Assembly: GCA_048772705.1 (NCBI GenBank)
Contig: JBLWGC010000043.1
Span: 248,001-312,000, forward strand
Reading direction: 5' to 3'
Length of the DNA stretch: 64,000 nucleotides
Source of the DNA: Leidyana gryllorum EB-2025a
Taxonomy: Eukaryota > Apicomplexa
Part shown: positions 1 through 13,860 of the stretch, one piece after another
Numbering within the stretch: position 1 is the stretch's first letter
How the letters are laid out: every line of letters begins with the position of its first letter
Notes under the pieces: model-generated
Databases searched by the model: none
What the model was told of the DNA's origin: nothing
Seen by the model: only the letters and a program-made list of their open reading frames with translations
Position numbers and translations under genes: made by a program

Positions 1-3000
1 TACCCGATAATGATTGTAATCCTTCTGATTGGGAGAATGAACAGCAGACAAACTTTGCTGCTTCTAATTCGGGAGGTGACTCCGACTCGCTGTTGAGCGA
101 TTTCGGAGTAAGCGAGTCGCATCAGCACGTCCGCCACGCCCGATGGTTGATGTGGCTGATCTGCGTACTCCTGATATGCGATTTTGTTATTGCTCTCACT
201 GACTTGAGCGTTTCTACTCGTCTGGTTGACGGAAATGCGCATTATCATTTCGGGGTAGGTGACAAAGAGCCGCATTGCCCTCAGTGCACCCCATGTCTCC
301 CCTGCGTGAGAGCCCACTGCGCCGTTTTAACCGCCAAACCTTCGACTTTATGACTCATCGACTTTTCACAATTGCTGCAGCACGTACTTTTGACACACGT
401 TCACGATCACCGCTTGTTATCGAGAGCTTGTAGCCTAACCTACCAAGCAGCAGAGCTGGACGGCGCTTGCCCTGTGGAAAGATCCCTAGCACAGGCTGTA
501 AGTCCGAAGTGGTCGATTGGTTATAACGTAGATTTCAGCTTCGCAGTCGATTGGGCACGCTGCTCAGGCGGTCGTTGGAGCTGGGATCTTATACCGAAAA
601 GATTTCGGAGAAGCGGTGGGGTGTCTCGGGGTTGTGGCTGTCGCAAGTCACCCACTTGTGCTCGTTCCTGTTCCTGGATGACACTATGACTCGATGCAAG
701 CGCATGGTACGAGCTCCACAGCAGATCAGTATTCCTCAAGCTCAAACCATCACAATGGACTGGCGACAGTCGTGTCGAGTGTGGTTGGAATTGGTACGAT
801 GTCCACTGTGGTTGGGTGCAGAGCTGGAGGGACGGTTTCCGGCTTTTCGGCGTTTGGCCGACGCGCTGAGCTCTGCAACAACGCAACTTACATTGTTGAG
901 ATTAATTCGATTGTCTTTCTCTACCATCTCTGCCGCGTTTGGGCTTCCCGGATTGCCCAGCAAGGGAGCTCAACTTCTCCTCAAGTTCCGCCGGTCGATG
1001 CAGAGTGTTGGTGAGATATCGGCCCGCGACTTACTGACCGGGGATGTACTCGGATTGCAGTGCTGTTATGCACTGGCGCGCGCAGGCGTTCATTTGGCAT
1101 TGCGTGAGAAGAGTTTTAAGCTTAACACGTTGTTCGCGGAAGAGTCAGATGACTCTCTTCGTTTCCGATCACTGAGATGTGTACAGCGTTTAGCTCGCAT
1201 GGGAAAGCGGATTGCAGAGAGCGGTTTGGGATTCCAAACCTGTGATGTGGAAGCGCTGAGGAGCAGGCGAGGGAAGATTCCAAGAATGACACTGTACTTG
1301 TCCGACACTATTGATGAGTGGTTATTATACGACACCATCACGCGAGGAGCCGCTTTACCCACTTTGATGGACGCTACCAGCGCCAAGAAGACGGTGATGG
1401 CTCGGTCGCGACCTCGGTCCCGGGGGCTTCAATTGGACGACGAAGTGCTCGTGGCGGTGGCTCGGCAAGCTGATCGCCAAGCCTCGGAAATACCATTGAG
1501 TCAAGCGCTGCAGCATTGTCTGCAGCTGGAGTTGGAGTCTCTCATAGCCTCCATCCAAGAAGGTGCTTCGTATTATTCAGCCGTGTGGCGAGCACCGCGT
1601 GCCAATTGCACATATGTGAAACGTGATCGATATGTGATCAACACCGTTGGCTATTATCTCCTACCCTTGTGTGTAGTCCCTCACCAACACGGGTTTCCGC
1701 CCCGCAGCTGTTGGGCGAGTCACTTGTATGACCAAATAGGTCCAGCAGCGAATGAAATCGCTATGTCAAGCGGCGGCTTTTATCGTGGGCTTTCCACACT
1801 TTCAGTAAAATTAGATCCATCTGCGAATGATGAGACAGACCAAGATCGCCGGACCCTTAGCCGGAGTTCTGCTGACATGGATGCTGCCTCTCTCGACTCT
1901 CTTTCCTCGCTGGGCAACTCGCGAAGTGTGGCATCGCGAGCTTTCACTGAACTACTGCAACGATCCAAACGCCCCTCGACCTTGAGCGATGTGCGGGGAC
2001 CGCCACCAACCGAATCCTCAGACTCTGATGGGTCTCTCTCATCAGCGTCTGCCGACACTGCTGCTGCACCTCCCTGTCCCCACTTCAAGCGTCCGTTGCG
2101 GGGGGAGCGACCGTGGGATGCCCCGCGAGCTTGGACGTTCCGAAGAGCTTTCTTCTTCTGGAGCGCATTGGGCGCTAAGATGTCTCGTTTTGCGATTACT
2201 AATTTGTTTAGACAAGAGGGCGCAACATGCCATGGAGCCTGTCATCCAATGACCTCTTCAATCACCCCAACCCTCGGTCGTCTGTACGTTGAGAACAAGG
2301 TGACAACTCCGGCTGCCAGGTCGGTGATCGTATCCCACCTGTATGCCATGGTAGATGACCTGATCAAGACATCTGGAGTGGCCCGAGAAGTACCATCTCA
2401 GGTTGGAGATGCTCAATGGGAGCCCGTCTTGGACAAAAGAGGCTGGTAATCATCAATCGTATTGAGATATGGAATACTTGTATCGCGACTCCTGATGTCC
2501 TTCTTCTGCATATGCTGCCGCAATCTGCTTTGCGCTTCATTTTTCCGGTGTGTCGCAGGGATTGGGATGCTATCCTCAAACTGGCGAGTTGCGTTTTGGT
2601 AGTTGGGTTTGAAGACTTGCGTGATCGGCCATCCGTGTTTGCGATGGCAACTGCGCTCTTGGAGTGAGTCTCAGACGAAGATTGTTCCTTCTCCATTTCA
2701 AACTTTGTGTAGCTACTATTCAGTGAGTGGCAATCGATCTGCCACACTCGAAAGGAAGCCCTCTCGTTGTGACACTTGTGTGGCAGTAACAGAGGGCAAC
2801 TTTTTGTATCCCTCGCTTGTGTCGGTGTTCCTTATCCGTTTGGCGCTGGAGTCAGTTTCCAATCGTACCCATGCTGCCAAATCAGACAGCCCACTGGACC
2901 AGTTGTTGGAGGGCTTGTTGCGTCGATCTCGTAATGGAATGATGAAGTCCTTGACACTTCTCGGAGAAGTAGAGCCGTTTGACCATCGGCGTTTTGCTGG

Positions 3001-6000
3001 ATCACTGTGTATGATGGTGCACATGTTATCGATCCCTGATTCTCTATTCTCTCCCACAGTCCAGCATCTCCTGCTTCGGCTGGCGTCTCGCGTGGAAATG
3101 ATGAGAATCCCCGAGTTGCGACAGTTTGTAACCATCCTCTCCCCTGGAGCAGTGCCTGGCCATTTCGAGACCCTGCTTTCTTTACTGCAGACGGAGGACC
3201 CTTTGAAAGCTTATGCTATTCTCTCCACAGTGGGTACGTCCTTCACGTATCCCAGCAACCACGGAGGCTGGTGCTGTGAGAAAGCACTGAATACCTTCTT
3301 GATTGTGTTACTTGACCTCCGACATCGGTTCCTGTCGCAAAAGTATGAGAATCCGGGGGAGAAGGCCGTCATAAAAGCCGAATGGACCTCTCGGTTGTCA
3401 GAACGACCTGATTTGAACTTTTCTTTGGAGCTATTATTTGATACCGTAGATCGTGCACTATTCGTCCTTGGTTCAACGTTGAAAGTACTTCCCTGGGACA
3501 CCCTACTGGAGCATAGACGCACATCTGATGGAGCTGCTTCTTACAAGTCCAACTTCACTACTGAACGAGTCCCTTTCGCCGATCTGTGGGCCGGGAAAGG
3601 GAACTCGTTGTGTCCCCCGAGTCTGCGCTGGCTCGTTATGGCAAGAGCCATGGATGTCTACAGCCTGGATGAAGTCCGACACACCCTGTCGGAGTGGTTG
3701 ATGCAGCTGCCAGGTGACAAGTTACCAGCAGGATGCCCGGTTTCCCTGCGAGCCGAGACGTTCTCGTTATTGGTTCCGATGGCTTTGAATCACTCCGATC
3801 TATACGAAACGACAGGAATACAGTTTCAAAGCGGATTGGGCTTCGGCAACGCTTCGGTATTGAGCAAAGACAGGGCAATGGCCCGGGCAGTGGTGGTGGC
3901 GCCTCCCACTGCCGCACGATTGGGCTCACAGTCCCGATCTCGACCGGCTCGAGTGAATCTGAAGATCAAGGTACGCCATAAGGCGCTGGCGGGATTGCCG
4001 TCTCAATTGTGGAACATCAACGATATTAGTGACGTTCCAACTCACTCTCTTCCGTTCTATCTTCATGTCAAGATTGGCGCAGGATCGACTCATTTTGTTC
4101 CCCTGTTTCTCCGGCCTTTGGAAATTGGGCCGGATCTCCTCAATGATATGGCTGTCGCTCCCTGCCCCGTGGATCTGACAGCCTCCATTTTCCCATCTTC
4201 ACAACCGCCCGACATCACCCTCGTGCCAGACTGCTCCCCCGCGGCGCGGGCTAAGCTTTTTGCGGTCTCTACATCCTTATCACATTGGCTCGCATCGGAT
4301 TTTCGAAATGGCATTGCGATGACAAGCCCGATAGGCAATTGGGCCAGAGACCAATTAGTCCATCATATTGATAGTACCAGTGAATGGTGCGTAACGCTTA
4401 TCCTCCCCTATCGCTCCACTGGTCTAACCCAATCCTTAGGTACACTGCAGTCGGAGTCCTCCCCGAACCTCTGCGAGACGTTCGGTCATTTACTCCGACA
4501 ACGAAGATCAGATGTTGTTTGGCTATCCACACGCACAGTCAGTACACAATGAACGGTCACGACCCCATGGCCCCTTCCACTGTGCTCTATCTGAATAACT
4601 ATGGTGAACTGAGCAACTCTCCTTCTTGGCAAATAGACACCTCTGGGGTGAGGAGACGGCGCTTGGAAGTCCCCATTTTGTTGTGTGAATTCTCAGGAGC
4701 TCTGCAAGAAATGGAACGAAACGGGCCATCGATATGAGTCACGTTGCGAGATTCAGTTTCCAGACTGCCGTGAGTTTGACTTACCGACAATGTCTCCCCA
4801 CTTAACACCCAACAACAACAGAGTACTCTTATATATGTGTGGCTTCTACTGCGAACCCCGGGTCATTCGATCTCATTGCTATATCCTTCTTATATCGAGC
4901 TGTTTGGCTGGCAAATGAGGGCGAAGAGCAATGGTTGGCTCCTCGGATATTGAAGCTCAAGATGAAAAGGGCTCGTCTTCGAAGGAAATTCAGGTGAGTT
5001 TGAAAGTGGTGGTTTCCACCTGGTCTCACCTCACCTCACTAACTGCTCCCTCCCCTTGGACAGGCGGAGCACTGGCGATTTACAGGGTTGTGGGACTGCT
5101 GCCAGCCCTGACATGTATGTGCAGGTTTTGGATAGACTCAGCAAATATGGAGTGTCTTGTGACCGCCCTCAGCCTTGGTTGCCACCAACTCGCCGATTCT
5201 CTCCCAATTCTAACGGGAGCATTCTCGCGCATCTAACGAAATCTGCAGTTGGACGGGAATTCGTTATCAAAGATCTCCGATGCCTTGTGCGCGAAAAGAC
5301 CCACCTGCTGCAACATCCCGCAATTCTGCGGCGCCTATTCGGCGCGGCTGTTGAATTAGGCGGTGGCTGGGATCCCAAGTGTAAGCCCATACCAACTGCT
5401 TTCATACCATTGCACCTTCGCAGCTCAATGCCTGTCAATGCTGGGTCTGACAGTTGGGCCCTTGGAACGGGGTGCAGATCCAACTACCGAAGTAGCCCTC
5501 TCCTTTCTGCGGGACCCTCGAGACCATTTGGAGAATCACAACAATAGAGCGCCTTCTCCGTCCAAGACACTGTATAAGGCGTCTCCAGAGTTGTCAAACC
5601 CATTTGCCCATATCTCCGTGCCATCGAAATCTTCGCCAGAAGATCTGTTGACAAACTGGAGCGCAGACTCTGTCTGGCGCAAGTTCAAGATCCTGACCGA
5701 ATATCCGCGTACCGCTCTGGAACTCTTCCGTAAATGTATGGATCGAGGGCCGAGTCGACGAGAAGGAAATGACGTTCCCTCCCCCGACAAAGATTCAACG
5801 ACGACGGCGACAATGGAATGTGTTGATGAGATGGCTGTATTTAATCAGTGGGAAGGAAACATTGGACCGTGGCTTTCGCATGTCGCAAGTCAACAAATGG
5901 AGTTTTTGTGCAGCAAGCCGATTGTTCGGGAACTCCGTGTGGAGCTGACTGACTGCTGGGTTCAGAAGCTTGAGTGCGATGCATTCTCCTTCACCGAGGA

Positions 6001-6432
6001 GCATCTGGAGATCGTACGGCTGGTAAGCAGATCGATATGGCGGTAAAAAACACTAGTTGGCTTTAGGTGAGTGAACTGCGTAACAATGTTCTCAAGGGAA
6101 CACGTGGTTTGACTGAGAAACTGAAAGCCGCCACGTAAGTATGTTCTTATTTGGAATGTAGTGTGCAGTCAGAAGCGGAAAGGATCGACTATTTAGCTCC
6201 GTTGAGCTGGCGTGGCGTTGTGTGAAGCTCATTGAGCTCTACCACTACGACCAACAGACAACGTAAGGCTGCGGGTGACATCAGACCACAAGTTTGGCGG
6301 TGCAGGCGGACGATAGTGCAGCTATTAAAAGGCCATAAGTTTGCTCCGGGGACTGTCCGCTCTTCTTTCCATGACCGATGCGCACTTTGGGATACGTTGG
6401 AGCTAGGATGGACAGTTTACAACTCGACCTAG
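1..6432 (+). CDS. WDxLExGW-family giant protein, copy 1 (5' end outside window)
   Basis: Function unknown; I recognise no described domain. The visible part begins in a Ser/acidic stretch followed by a hydrophobic helix (about 141-210). It then runs through every later conserved block of the family: SFLFLDD; WRQS..VWLELVR; GDVLGLQCCYALARAG (about 1041-1088); IQEGASYYS; NTVGYYLLPLC; a Ser-rich linker; FFWSALGAKMSR; LSPG..PGHFE with DPLKAYAIL and GGW (about 3146-3270); LYLNNYG; PPTRRFSP; and LWDTLELGW just before the TAG at 6430-6432. Introns placed by consensus and paralogue alignment include 2446-2558 and 4387-4439. This copy lacks the intron that copies 2-5 carry after the EGA..Y...WK block, reading straight through about 1560-1680. 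The start lies upstream. The family assignment is certain from internal homology, the exact exons less so. Confidence 0.8.
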
Positions 6433-6440
6433 AAAATTAT
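6433..6440 (+). other. 8-bp spacer between stop of copy 1 and start of copy 2
   Basis: Only eight bases separate the TAG ending copy 1 (6430-6432) from the ATG of copy 2 (6441). There is no room for separate 3' and 5' untranslated regions unless transcripts overlap, are polycistronic, or are trimmed by trans-splicing. The stop codon itself supplies the nearest upstream AG. Confidence 0.75.
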
Positions 6441-9400
6441 ATGTCAGGCAGAGGGTGGCGGATAGAAAGCCTTGTACTGGGATGTCTGGCACGAGTGGAT
6501 CAAGTTGCCCAAACACCGCAGGACTCAAAAAGCCGAGCTTCCATACAGTCCCTCTGGCGGGCTCTCAGAGCACTGCTCCATGCGTGTGACGCTCCCGGGC
6601 TGGTGCTCTTCCATCTAACATATCGGAGTCAGATCGTGATTCCCGAGCATGTTCTTTTTAGAACCTCCCCATTGGCCCTCGTCTCCTGGCTCTACTTCAC
6701 CTTGCGAGTCAGCGCCGTCCCACTTATGGACGCTGAGCGACAAGTCATCTTACAGTGCCTAGCTAGAGTGTGGTCGCGCTCCTTTATGGGGGCTCTACGC
6801 AACGAGTTGCATACCTTAACACTGTCGTACAGCATGAACACTAGCTTGCAATGCCATTTTGACCAGATCACGAGACCGCTCTGGAGGGAGATTGAAGACG
6901 ATGCGGGCTCCCAAGCCCTTCCGAACCTGAAATGGGGAGATTCCTTAGCAACTGAGTCCCGATTGGAATGCTTGGGTAACACCTCCAGTATCTATTCTTT
7001 TTTGGCTGCGGTGCGAGGAATACTGGCGCTGTATCTAGCTCAGTTGAGCACCCTCATTGGGATCGCTCAAGGTGCTGCTGAGGCTCCAATCAGATCCTCA
7101 CATACCTCCTCCATTTTGGCCCGTGAAGCAAACCTGGTCGCCGCGACGTCCCTGAAAAGCGTCTTGAGACTCGCTCGACTGGTAGCATATCCTTTCATGG
7201 AGCTGACGATCATGGCCAATGGCACGGCAGTACGAATGGCAGATATTGATCATTCAGCGGACGAATTATCCTATGACGAGCTTGACTCCTATCACTCGTG
7301 TGCGCGAGAACCCTTATATCGATCCCAATTCATGCATAGCCGTAGAGCCTCCAACAATCTGCTCAGCTCCACTGAACATCTCGACATGTCGGAGGAAAGT
7401 ACCTCTTGTTCATTTGAGACTCAGTCGACAGACTCTGCGTCAATCCCAGATGAGCGACTTGAGCTCCTCAAGTTCTATCGCCACTATCGCCACGCTCATG
7501 TAACAATATGGGTACTTACCGCCATTTACACCGTAGATTTCGTTAGTATGCTTTCCTCCAACTGCGTGAGGAGAGGAGTCGGCTCGTTGGAACCCGTCGC
7601 TGAGATCGACTCTCCTCGTCACAATGGTGCTCACTCGGCAGGCAAACAGCTGGTGGTGAGTTCCGCCTCTGCCGGCATCAATACACAACAACCCCATAGG
7701 CTTACTGCAAGGACCTGATCTATGATGTTGGGCTCCTGCGACATTGTGTGGCACTACATCACCACACCGACTGTCTCACTTGGTCTTGTGCGACCGAACG
7801 GAATCTTTGTATGCGGGTAAGAACCGTGTCTCAGTGTTTGCGTGATCCGACCAAATATCATATGTGCTCCATTGTACTGCTTACCGCTTTTGTAGATTCG
7901 TCCTCGCTTGGGCGGCCTCATCAGGAACTGTCTTGAGCTTGGTTTCTGCCTAGACGCGCAAATTAGCCCAACTGTCACAGGCTTGTGGCGAAGTCAAATA
8001 CACGCACTCAGCGCTTTTCTATTTCTTGACGACTCTTTAACAACCCTACGACGCGTTCCGTTCAGGTCGATGGACGATGAACTCCGGAAGACTACTGACT
8101 GGCGGCAGTCTGCTGCTGTCTGGTTCGAATTGATCCGGACGCCTGTGTGGTTATCTCACGAACTGCGTGACCAAGTTCCAGGTGAGCTAGAGTGACATAG
8201 ATGGTTGGATTACAAAAGTGGGGCCCAGGACGAGTATCGATCTTGTCCTGATTCATTCCACTACACGTGACATGTCCCATTGATGCCGCAGGATTTCGAG
8301 AATTCGGCGAAGCTATCATGTGCAGTCGATCGGTGCTGACTTTACTGCGACTAGTACGGCTTCTCTTAAGCACCATAAGCGTTTCCTTCGGTTTGCTGGA
8401 GATGCCTTCGAATGTGACGAGTGCTTTTGATTTGCTACGCCGCCGCCTTTGCGGCATCGACAATCCTTTGCCGACTTATCTGACTCTAGGAGATGTCTTT
8501 GGTCTCCAATGTTGCTACGCTATGGCTCGAGCCAAAATACATATAGCCCTCAGAGGTACAGCACTTTTGATCTCGAACTTCGTTTCACTTACTCTGCGGA
8601 CATTTAGACAAGTCGCTGAACCTGGACCTGGCAGACGATGTCGTTTCCTGCCATAAGGGTTTGCGCGCGGTCCAACAGATCACGTGTCGCGTTCAGCGCG
8701 CCTTGCGTTTGAAGGTTGGTGGCAGAGCTTGGCGCTCACGTATCACGAATTTGCCCGAGAAATCCATAACAGGGCACGGAAGAAATGACTACTCTGTACC
8801 GCGTCTGTCGATATTTGTGGTTAACACGAAGGACGAATGGTTGTTGGCCAATCCGCGCAGTCAGTTGACAGCGGCAGTCGAGCCAAGTCTTTATCAGGTG
8901 GCCAGATACTGTCTTCGGCTTGAATTAGAGAGTGCGATCAGTTACATTCAAGAAGGGGCTACATATTATTCGAAGATATGGAAGGTGAGACACAAAATTC
9001 TACAGATGCTCCTCTATTGATGCCTGTCATCCCTCATAGGTACCGAGGCCTGGCTTCACATGTGTCAATGCTTCGATCGCTCAGCGATATCCAGTCAACA
9101 CTATTGGATACTATATGCTTCCGCTGTGCGACTCGAAGTGGGCCCCGGCGGGATTTGTCGCGGGTACGAACTCTCCAGTTTCAGGGGACTCGTCTCAGGT
9201 CTCAAGGACGTACTCGGTGGGAGCGTCCAGTGTGAGTTCGGCGCAGAAACCACACGGCTCCTGGTCGAACGACACTCGGGGAATGGATGTGTTGTCGAAC
9301 GATGTCGTGCTCTGCTCGAACTACTATCTTTATTGGAGCTCTCAGACTTACCACAATTATTCTCATCTTGCCTTCAACATTGGAGCGACACAAATCACGC

Positions 9401-12400
9401 CTTTGTTCGGACTCACCGATGACCCGCCTACTAAGAATCATTCTAATGAGACTGGGCGTAACCCGTCGAACGACTCCGAACCAGGGATTACGAAGAAACT
9501 TGAAGGTGATCGGAGTGCGTCTTATACCAGGTTGGATGGGAGCGGGAGCAGTTCTACAACCCGCGTGACTTTGACCACCAATATCTACAAGACTTTGTCT
9601 GCATCTCTGAATCGTAGCGACTCTTACCGAAACGATCTATCAAAGATTGTCGAAAGCATGTTTAACAGATCGGCTCCGGAGTGGTGGACCTCCGATCACG
9701 AGCCGTGGACCTCTGGGGGAAAGGTTTGGTCCATGAGGCGTACCTTCCAGTTTTGGAGCGCTCTGGTGGCTCGACTGAGTCGAGCAGCCATTCACTCGTT
9801 TGTGCAACGCGATGCAGTCCTGTGGAAAGGACGCTGTCATCCAATGCTCGCTGCGCTCCACCCTGAATTGGGTCGAGTGTACGTGGAAAGTCGTCTCTTG
9901 CCTGGTCGGGAGACACGAAGGGCACACGAACTGGCAATACAGGACGTTGTAGAGCAAATCTTGCTGCGCAGTGGGACCGTCAGGAAGGATCAAACGACCG
10001 GAAAGTGGTTTCCAGTAACGAAGGGTAAAAGTATGTGGGACTGGGAGAGTATTCTGAGTATCAGCACGATAGTGCTGTCATGTGGGTTGGATACGCTGCG
10101 AGACGCACAATGTCTTGATGCTTTTGCTGAGTCCATGTCTCACTATTACGGTGTTGACAGTGAGCACATAGACCGGTATCAGGCACGACGGCAATCTCGA
10201 GTGGTGCTAAGCTCATCATTGATCACAGAGATGAATTTCTGCTATCCAGCATTCGTCGCGGTCTTTCTGCTCCAAGTTGCTCTGGTCAACGAAGAAATGA
10301 GACAGCCTGGAGTTGAGGAGAGCAAATTTGAGCAGATAATGCATCGAACTTTGACTTTGCTGAAGGAATACGTGATAAAGTATCTGACAGAGATCTCGGA
10401 GGACGCTAGCATCACTTCTGAGATTATGTGTGCTAAGTTCCGAAGTTTGAGTTGCCTCCTCGGCCATTTGAATTCATCCGCTGCTGGCGAAGTACAGTGA
10501 GTGACGCAATGTGATTCCCTCTGCAAAGTGACACAGAGTCATAGGAATGCGAAAACGCAATCCATCTTGCTCAAGATTGCCAAATGCTCTGATAAGCTGG
10601 ACATGCTCACTCTTAAAACACTGCTTGATGCAATTAATCCTGGAGCAGATGCGAGTCACTATGATGTGCTTGAACAGGTGCGTCGATGAGCAGCAGCACT
10701 GATGGTCTCACTTCCTTCCGCCTCCTCAGTTACTCAGCACTCGCGACCCGCTACGTGCCTTTGTTGTACTGGTCAGTATAGCTAACGCATGTCGGGATCG
10801 GCATATAGAATGCGGTGGATGGGGAAATAATGTCACACTTCTGCATCCTCGATATCTGATGACTCTTATCCGGTTACAGGAGCGATTTGGCCATACACCA
10901 ACCGACGCTGCATCCCCTTCCTACAGGCTCGGCCGCGCTCTCCTGGCAGACATCTTGGACGCCCAGCTACACACACTTTCTTCGCGGACGAGTGCGAGTC
11001 GTTCTCACACAGTTTTTGAGTCTCACGGCTCCTGGACCAAATCGTTCCGCAAGAGTTGGAATGGGTGTCCCGGTCGAGGGAATTGGGCCTACCGCCTCCG
11101 ACTGCTTCGTGAGGCGGATTCCTTCGATCCTGAGGAGGTGATTGAAGTGCTGGAGGAGTGGATGGGGGGCTTCCCGGAGGGCGACCTTCCGTCCAATGCA
11201 CCAGTGGCTTTGCGGGGAGAGACCTTTACTCTTTTCGCTCCCCTCGCATGGCACTGGGCTGCCAGACGGACGAACCACAACGTTGAGTATCAGGTGAGCG
11301 CCGTGAAATGGGTCTCTCATCATTGTTCTCGCCGCGACATCCTCAGGTGGGATTCCTTCTTCCTGATGTGGAGTTGCTGAGGAGTGAGGCAAGATCAGTC
11401 AGAGCGTCCATCACATGCCGGTCTCGAGCGCTTCTGACGCGGAACAGTCGGTGTGCCCGCAAAGCGGAGCGGATCTCTCGTACACCTGTGACCATTCGCG
11501 TCCGCAGAAGCCGACTGCGGGGCATTGCTCAGCGGATGTGGAAAATCACCGACTTTGTGGACGTGCATCCCTACAACATCCCCCTGTGTCTCCATCTGCG
11601 CGTGGGGAAGGAGCCGGAACAAGTCATTCCTTTGACAGTGCGACCATTCGCGGTCCCGCCTGATTCGCTTGTAGATCTGTATTGGGACATTCCGCAGCAT
11701 CAGTAAGTTGTTGGGCGTTTGGCTTCCAATCTCGAAGTAGTCTGACTGCGGAGCACTTATTCTGGCCGTCAGTGTTCGACTGTGCTATTGACGTGACCGG
11801 AAATGACGTGAAGCAACCTCAAAGATTCATCACACTTAGTTATATCAGTCAGTGGTTGGACCGACGAGTTTTGCCAGTTATCAACCCTGACGAAGCCGCA
11901 TTAGATTGGCACGATGAGTATCACAATCGGCAGAGTTCATCATTGTGGTAAGTCCGTCCGACTTTACCAAGATGCACTCACTCTTCAGGCTCTCTTGTGT
12001 GGGTGTGCCTTCCAAGCCACTCAAGAAGTTGCAGGATTACCCGGACGAGACTATCGTCCGCTGCTGTTTGTCCATTCACACATTGCAGCAGTACTCCCAC
12101 GAGGGGTACTCTTCCGGCGCTGCTTCCGCATACTTATACATTAATGAGTATGGACAAATGACTGAGCGCGCTGCTTGGCAACGGACTTCCATTGCGGTGA
12201 GCACGGCCAGGGATGATGGCTGCTGAAAACGTTGAGACAGACACTGAAGAATCTGTACAGAGAGACGCCAAAGTCTGGGAACGGCTACAAGCTTTTGCGC
12301 CACCCACAATCTCGTAAGCTGGCCTGGGCGTCTTATTCGTTGAAATCCTTCAGAATATACTTACATCCTGGGGGAGGCGAGCTCGGCGAATGAGAGTTCC

Positions 12401-13844
12401 ATTATTGGTATCTCTTTCATCTTCCGGGCCTACGCATTCCAGAGCGATGCGGAAATTCGATGTGTAGCTAGCGAGATATCTCATCTGAAGATGGCGCGAC
12501 GGCGGGCGAGACGAGCTCGCCGATCTCGACCGCAAGTCAGAGATGCTGTCAGCGTGCCCACAAACTTGGCAGCCTTACTGGATCACATACATTGTGAGGG
12601 ACTCTGGATGAGACAATCAGCGGAGGTGTGGACTCCACTGACGCGAACTTACAGTCCTCGGGCCCCCGGCAGCCTTCTACTTCCGATAGCCGAGTCCATC
12701 GTGGGACGTCGTTGGCTGACCTCGGAGCTCGACAAGTTGACTACTCCGCAAAATCACATTCTCCTCAAGCACCCCGGGGTGTCCAGCCGCTTACTGGGAA
12801 TGGCATTAGAGCTCAAAGGCTATTGGAATCCCTCAGGTGAGTCTCGGTGACTATTGGGACGTTGTGACACTTGGAACCCTCAGAACGCCGAGTTACCATC
12901 TTCGGAAGACATTTCGGCCCTCTGGCTCCCACAGTGGACCCCGGAGGTCAAATTGCGTTGCAATTCTTCGGAGACGTGAGTGTTCGAAGGGAGTGTGTGG
13001 TCAGGTGTGCATCGTTTTGCTTTTATAGGCCTCCTCGGTGGTGCCGGATTACACTGACTTTATAACCATCGGCGCGTTCGATCCACCTACTCTTGAAAAT
13101 CGATATACCAACGAGCTGAGCGAACGGTGAGATCTATTGCTTCTGAGAGGGCGCCTTGAGATCAATGTTTGCAGGCGGAGGTTGTTGGTGGAGCACCCGT
13201 CGTCTTTTCTGGACCTGTGTATGTTCACCGAAAAAGCCGACAGCTCGTCGGAGTCTAATGGCGAGCATCGCGAGGATCGAGGGTCACGGGGTATCAAGGG
13301 GGGCGGTGCAGGCCAGATAGGAGGGTCATTCCAGTTGGGAAGCAAACGGCGGCGTCCGCCTCGGATTATGTGTCATAACAGGCGGGGGCTGGCGAGGAAG
13401 ATGAGTTGTCCGTCGCTTTCGTTCACTGAGGACCACTTGCGGGTGGTGAAACTGGTAGGTGGTAGTCGAGATCTGTGTGATCTTTACGGTGGAGGCAGAT
13501 CGCCACAATGCGTAACGCGGTTCTCTCCAAACTGCGGAAACTCTCAGAGCTGCTGCATAGCTGGGTGGAGCGGTGGCCCGCCCTGTTCATGTCTGTTGAG
13601 TTGGGATGGCGAGTAACGAAATTGTTAGAACTGCGGGAGCATGATCATGAGGTTGGGTGAGTATTTGTTGGTGTTGTTGTTGTTGTCAATCAGCTTCTGA
13701 AGCCGTCTGTGGCATGCCATCACTCTGGACATTGACTGGGCGTGTGCGAGCCTTTGCACTTCCTACCAGGAGCGCTGTACATTATATGACACTCTGGAGT
13801 GGGGTTGGACACTCCTAGAGGAGAGCAACGATCATAAAAGATAA
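6441..13844 (+). CDS. WDxLExGW-family giant protein, copy 2
   Basis: Unknown function. The ATG at 6441 opens a helical N-terminal region whose start aligns with the starts of copies 3, 4 and 5 (ESLVLGCLARVDQ, then LWRALRALL). CLARVWSRSF follows, then a hydrophobic helix (VTIWVLTAIYTVDF, about 7500-7545), RPRLGGLIRNCLELG, DWRQSAAVWFEL, GDVFGLQCCYAMARA and IQEGATYYSKIWK. An intron at 8985-9039 leads into YPVNTIGYYMLPLCD, a Ser-rich linker and FQFWSALVARLSR. The 3' half carries INPG..ASHYD, LPSNAPVALRGETF, LYINEYG, HPGV.SRLLGMALEL and finally LYDTLEWGW. TAA is at 13842-13844. Copy 2 lacks the first intron that copies 3-5 have after the N-terminal leucine-rich block. It has many short introns whose full set was not resolved. 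I saw no disabling stop inside the exons I checked. Confidence 0.78.
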
Positions 13845-13860
13845 GACGGATTTTTTTGTC
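13845..13860 (+). other. 16-bp spacer between copy 2 and copy 3
   Basis: The TAA of copy 2 (13842-13844) is followed after 16 bases, largely thymine, by the ATG of copy 3 (13861). No space remains for a conventional promoter plus polyadenylation region. Confidence 0.75.

Noticed and set aside
372-689. Open frame on plus near the left end
   Set aside because: Only part of it corresponds to a copy 1 exon; the reading as one protein crosses predicted introns, so it was not listed as a separate gene.
10866-11392. Several overlapping minus-strand open frames opposite copy 2
   Set aside because: Arg/Pro/Ser-rich antisense shadows of well-conserved copy 2 coding sequence, with no homologous frames in the other copies.
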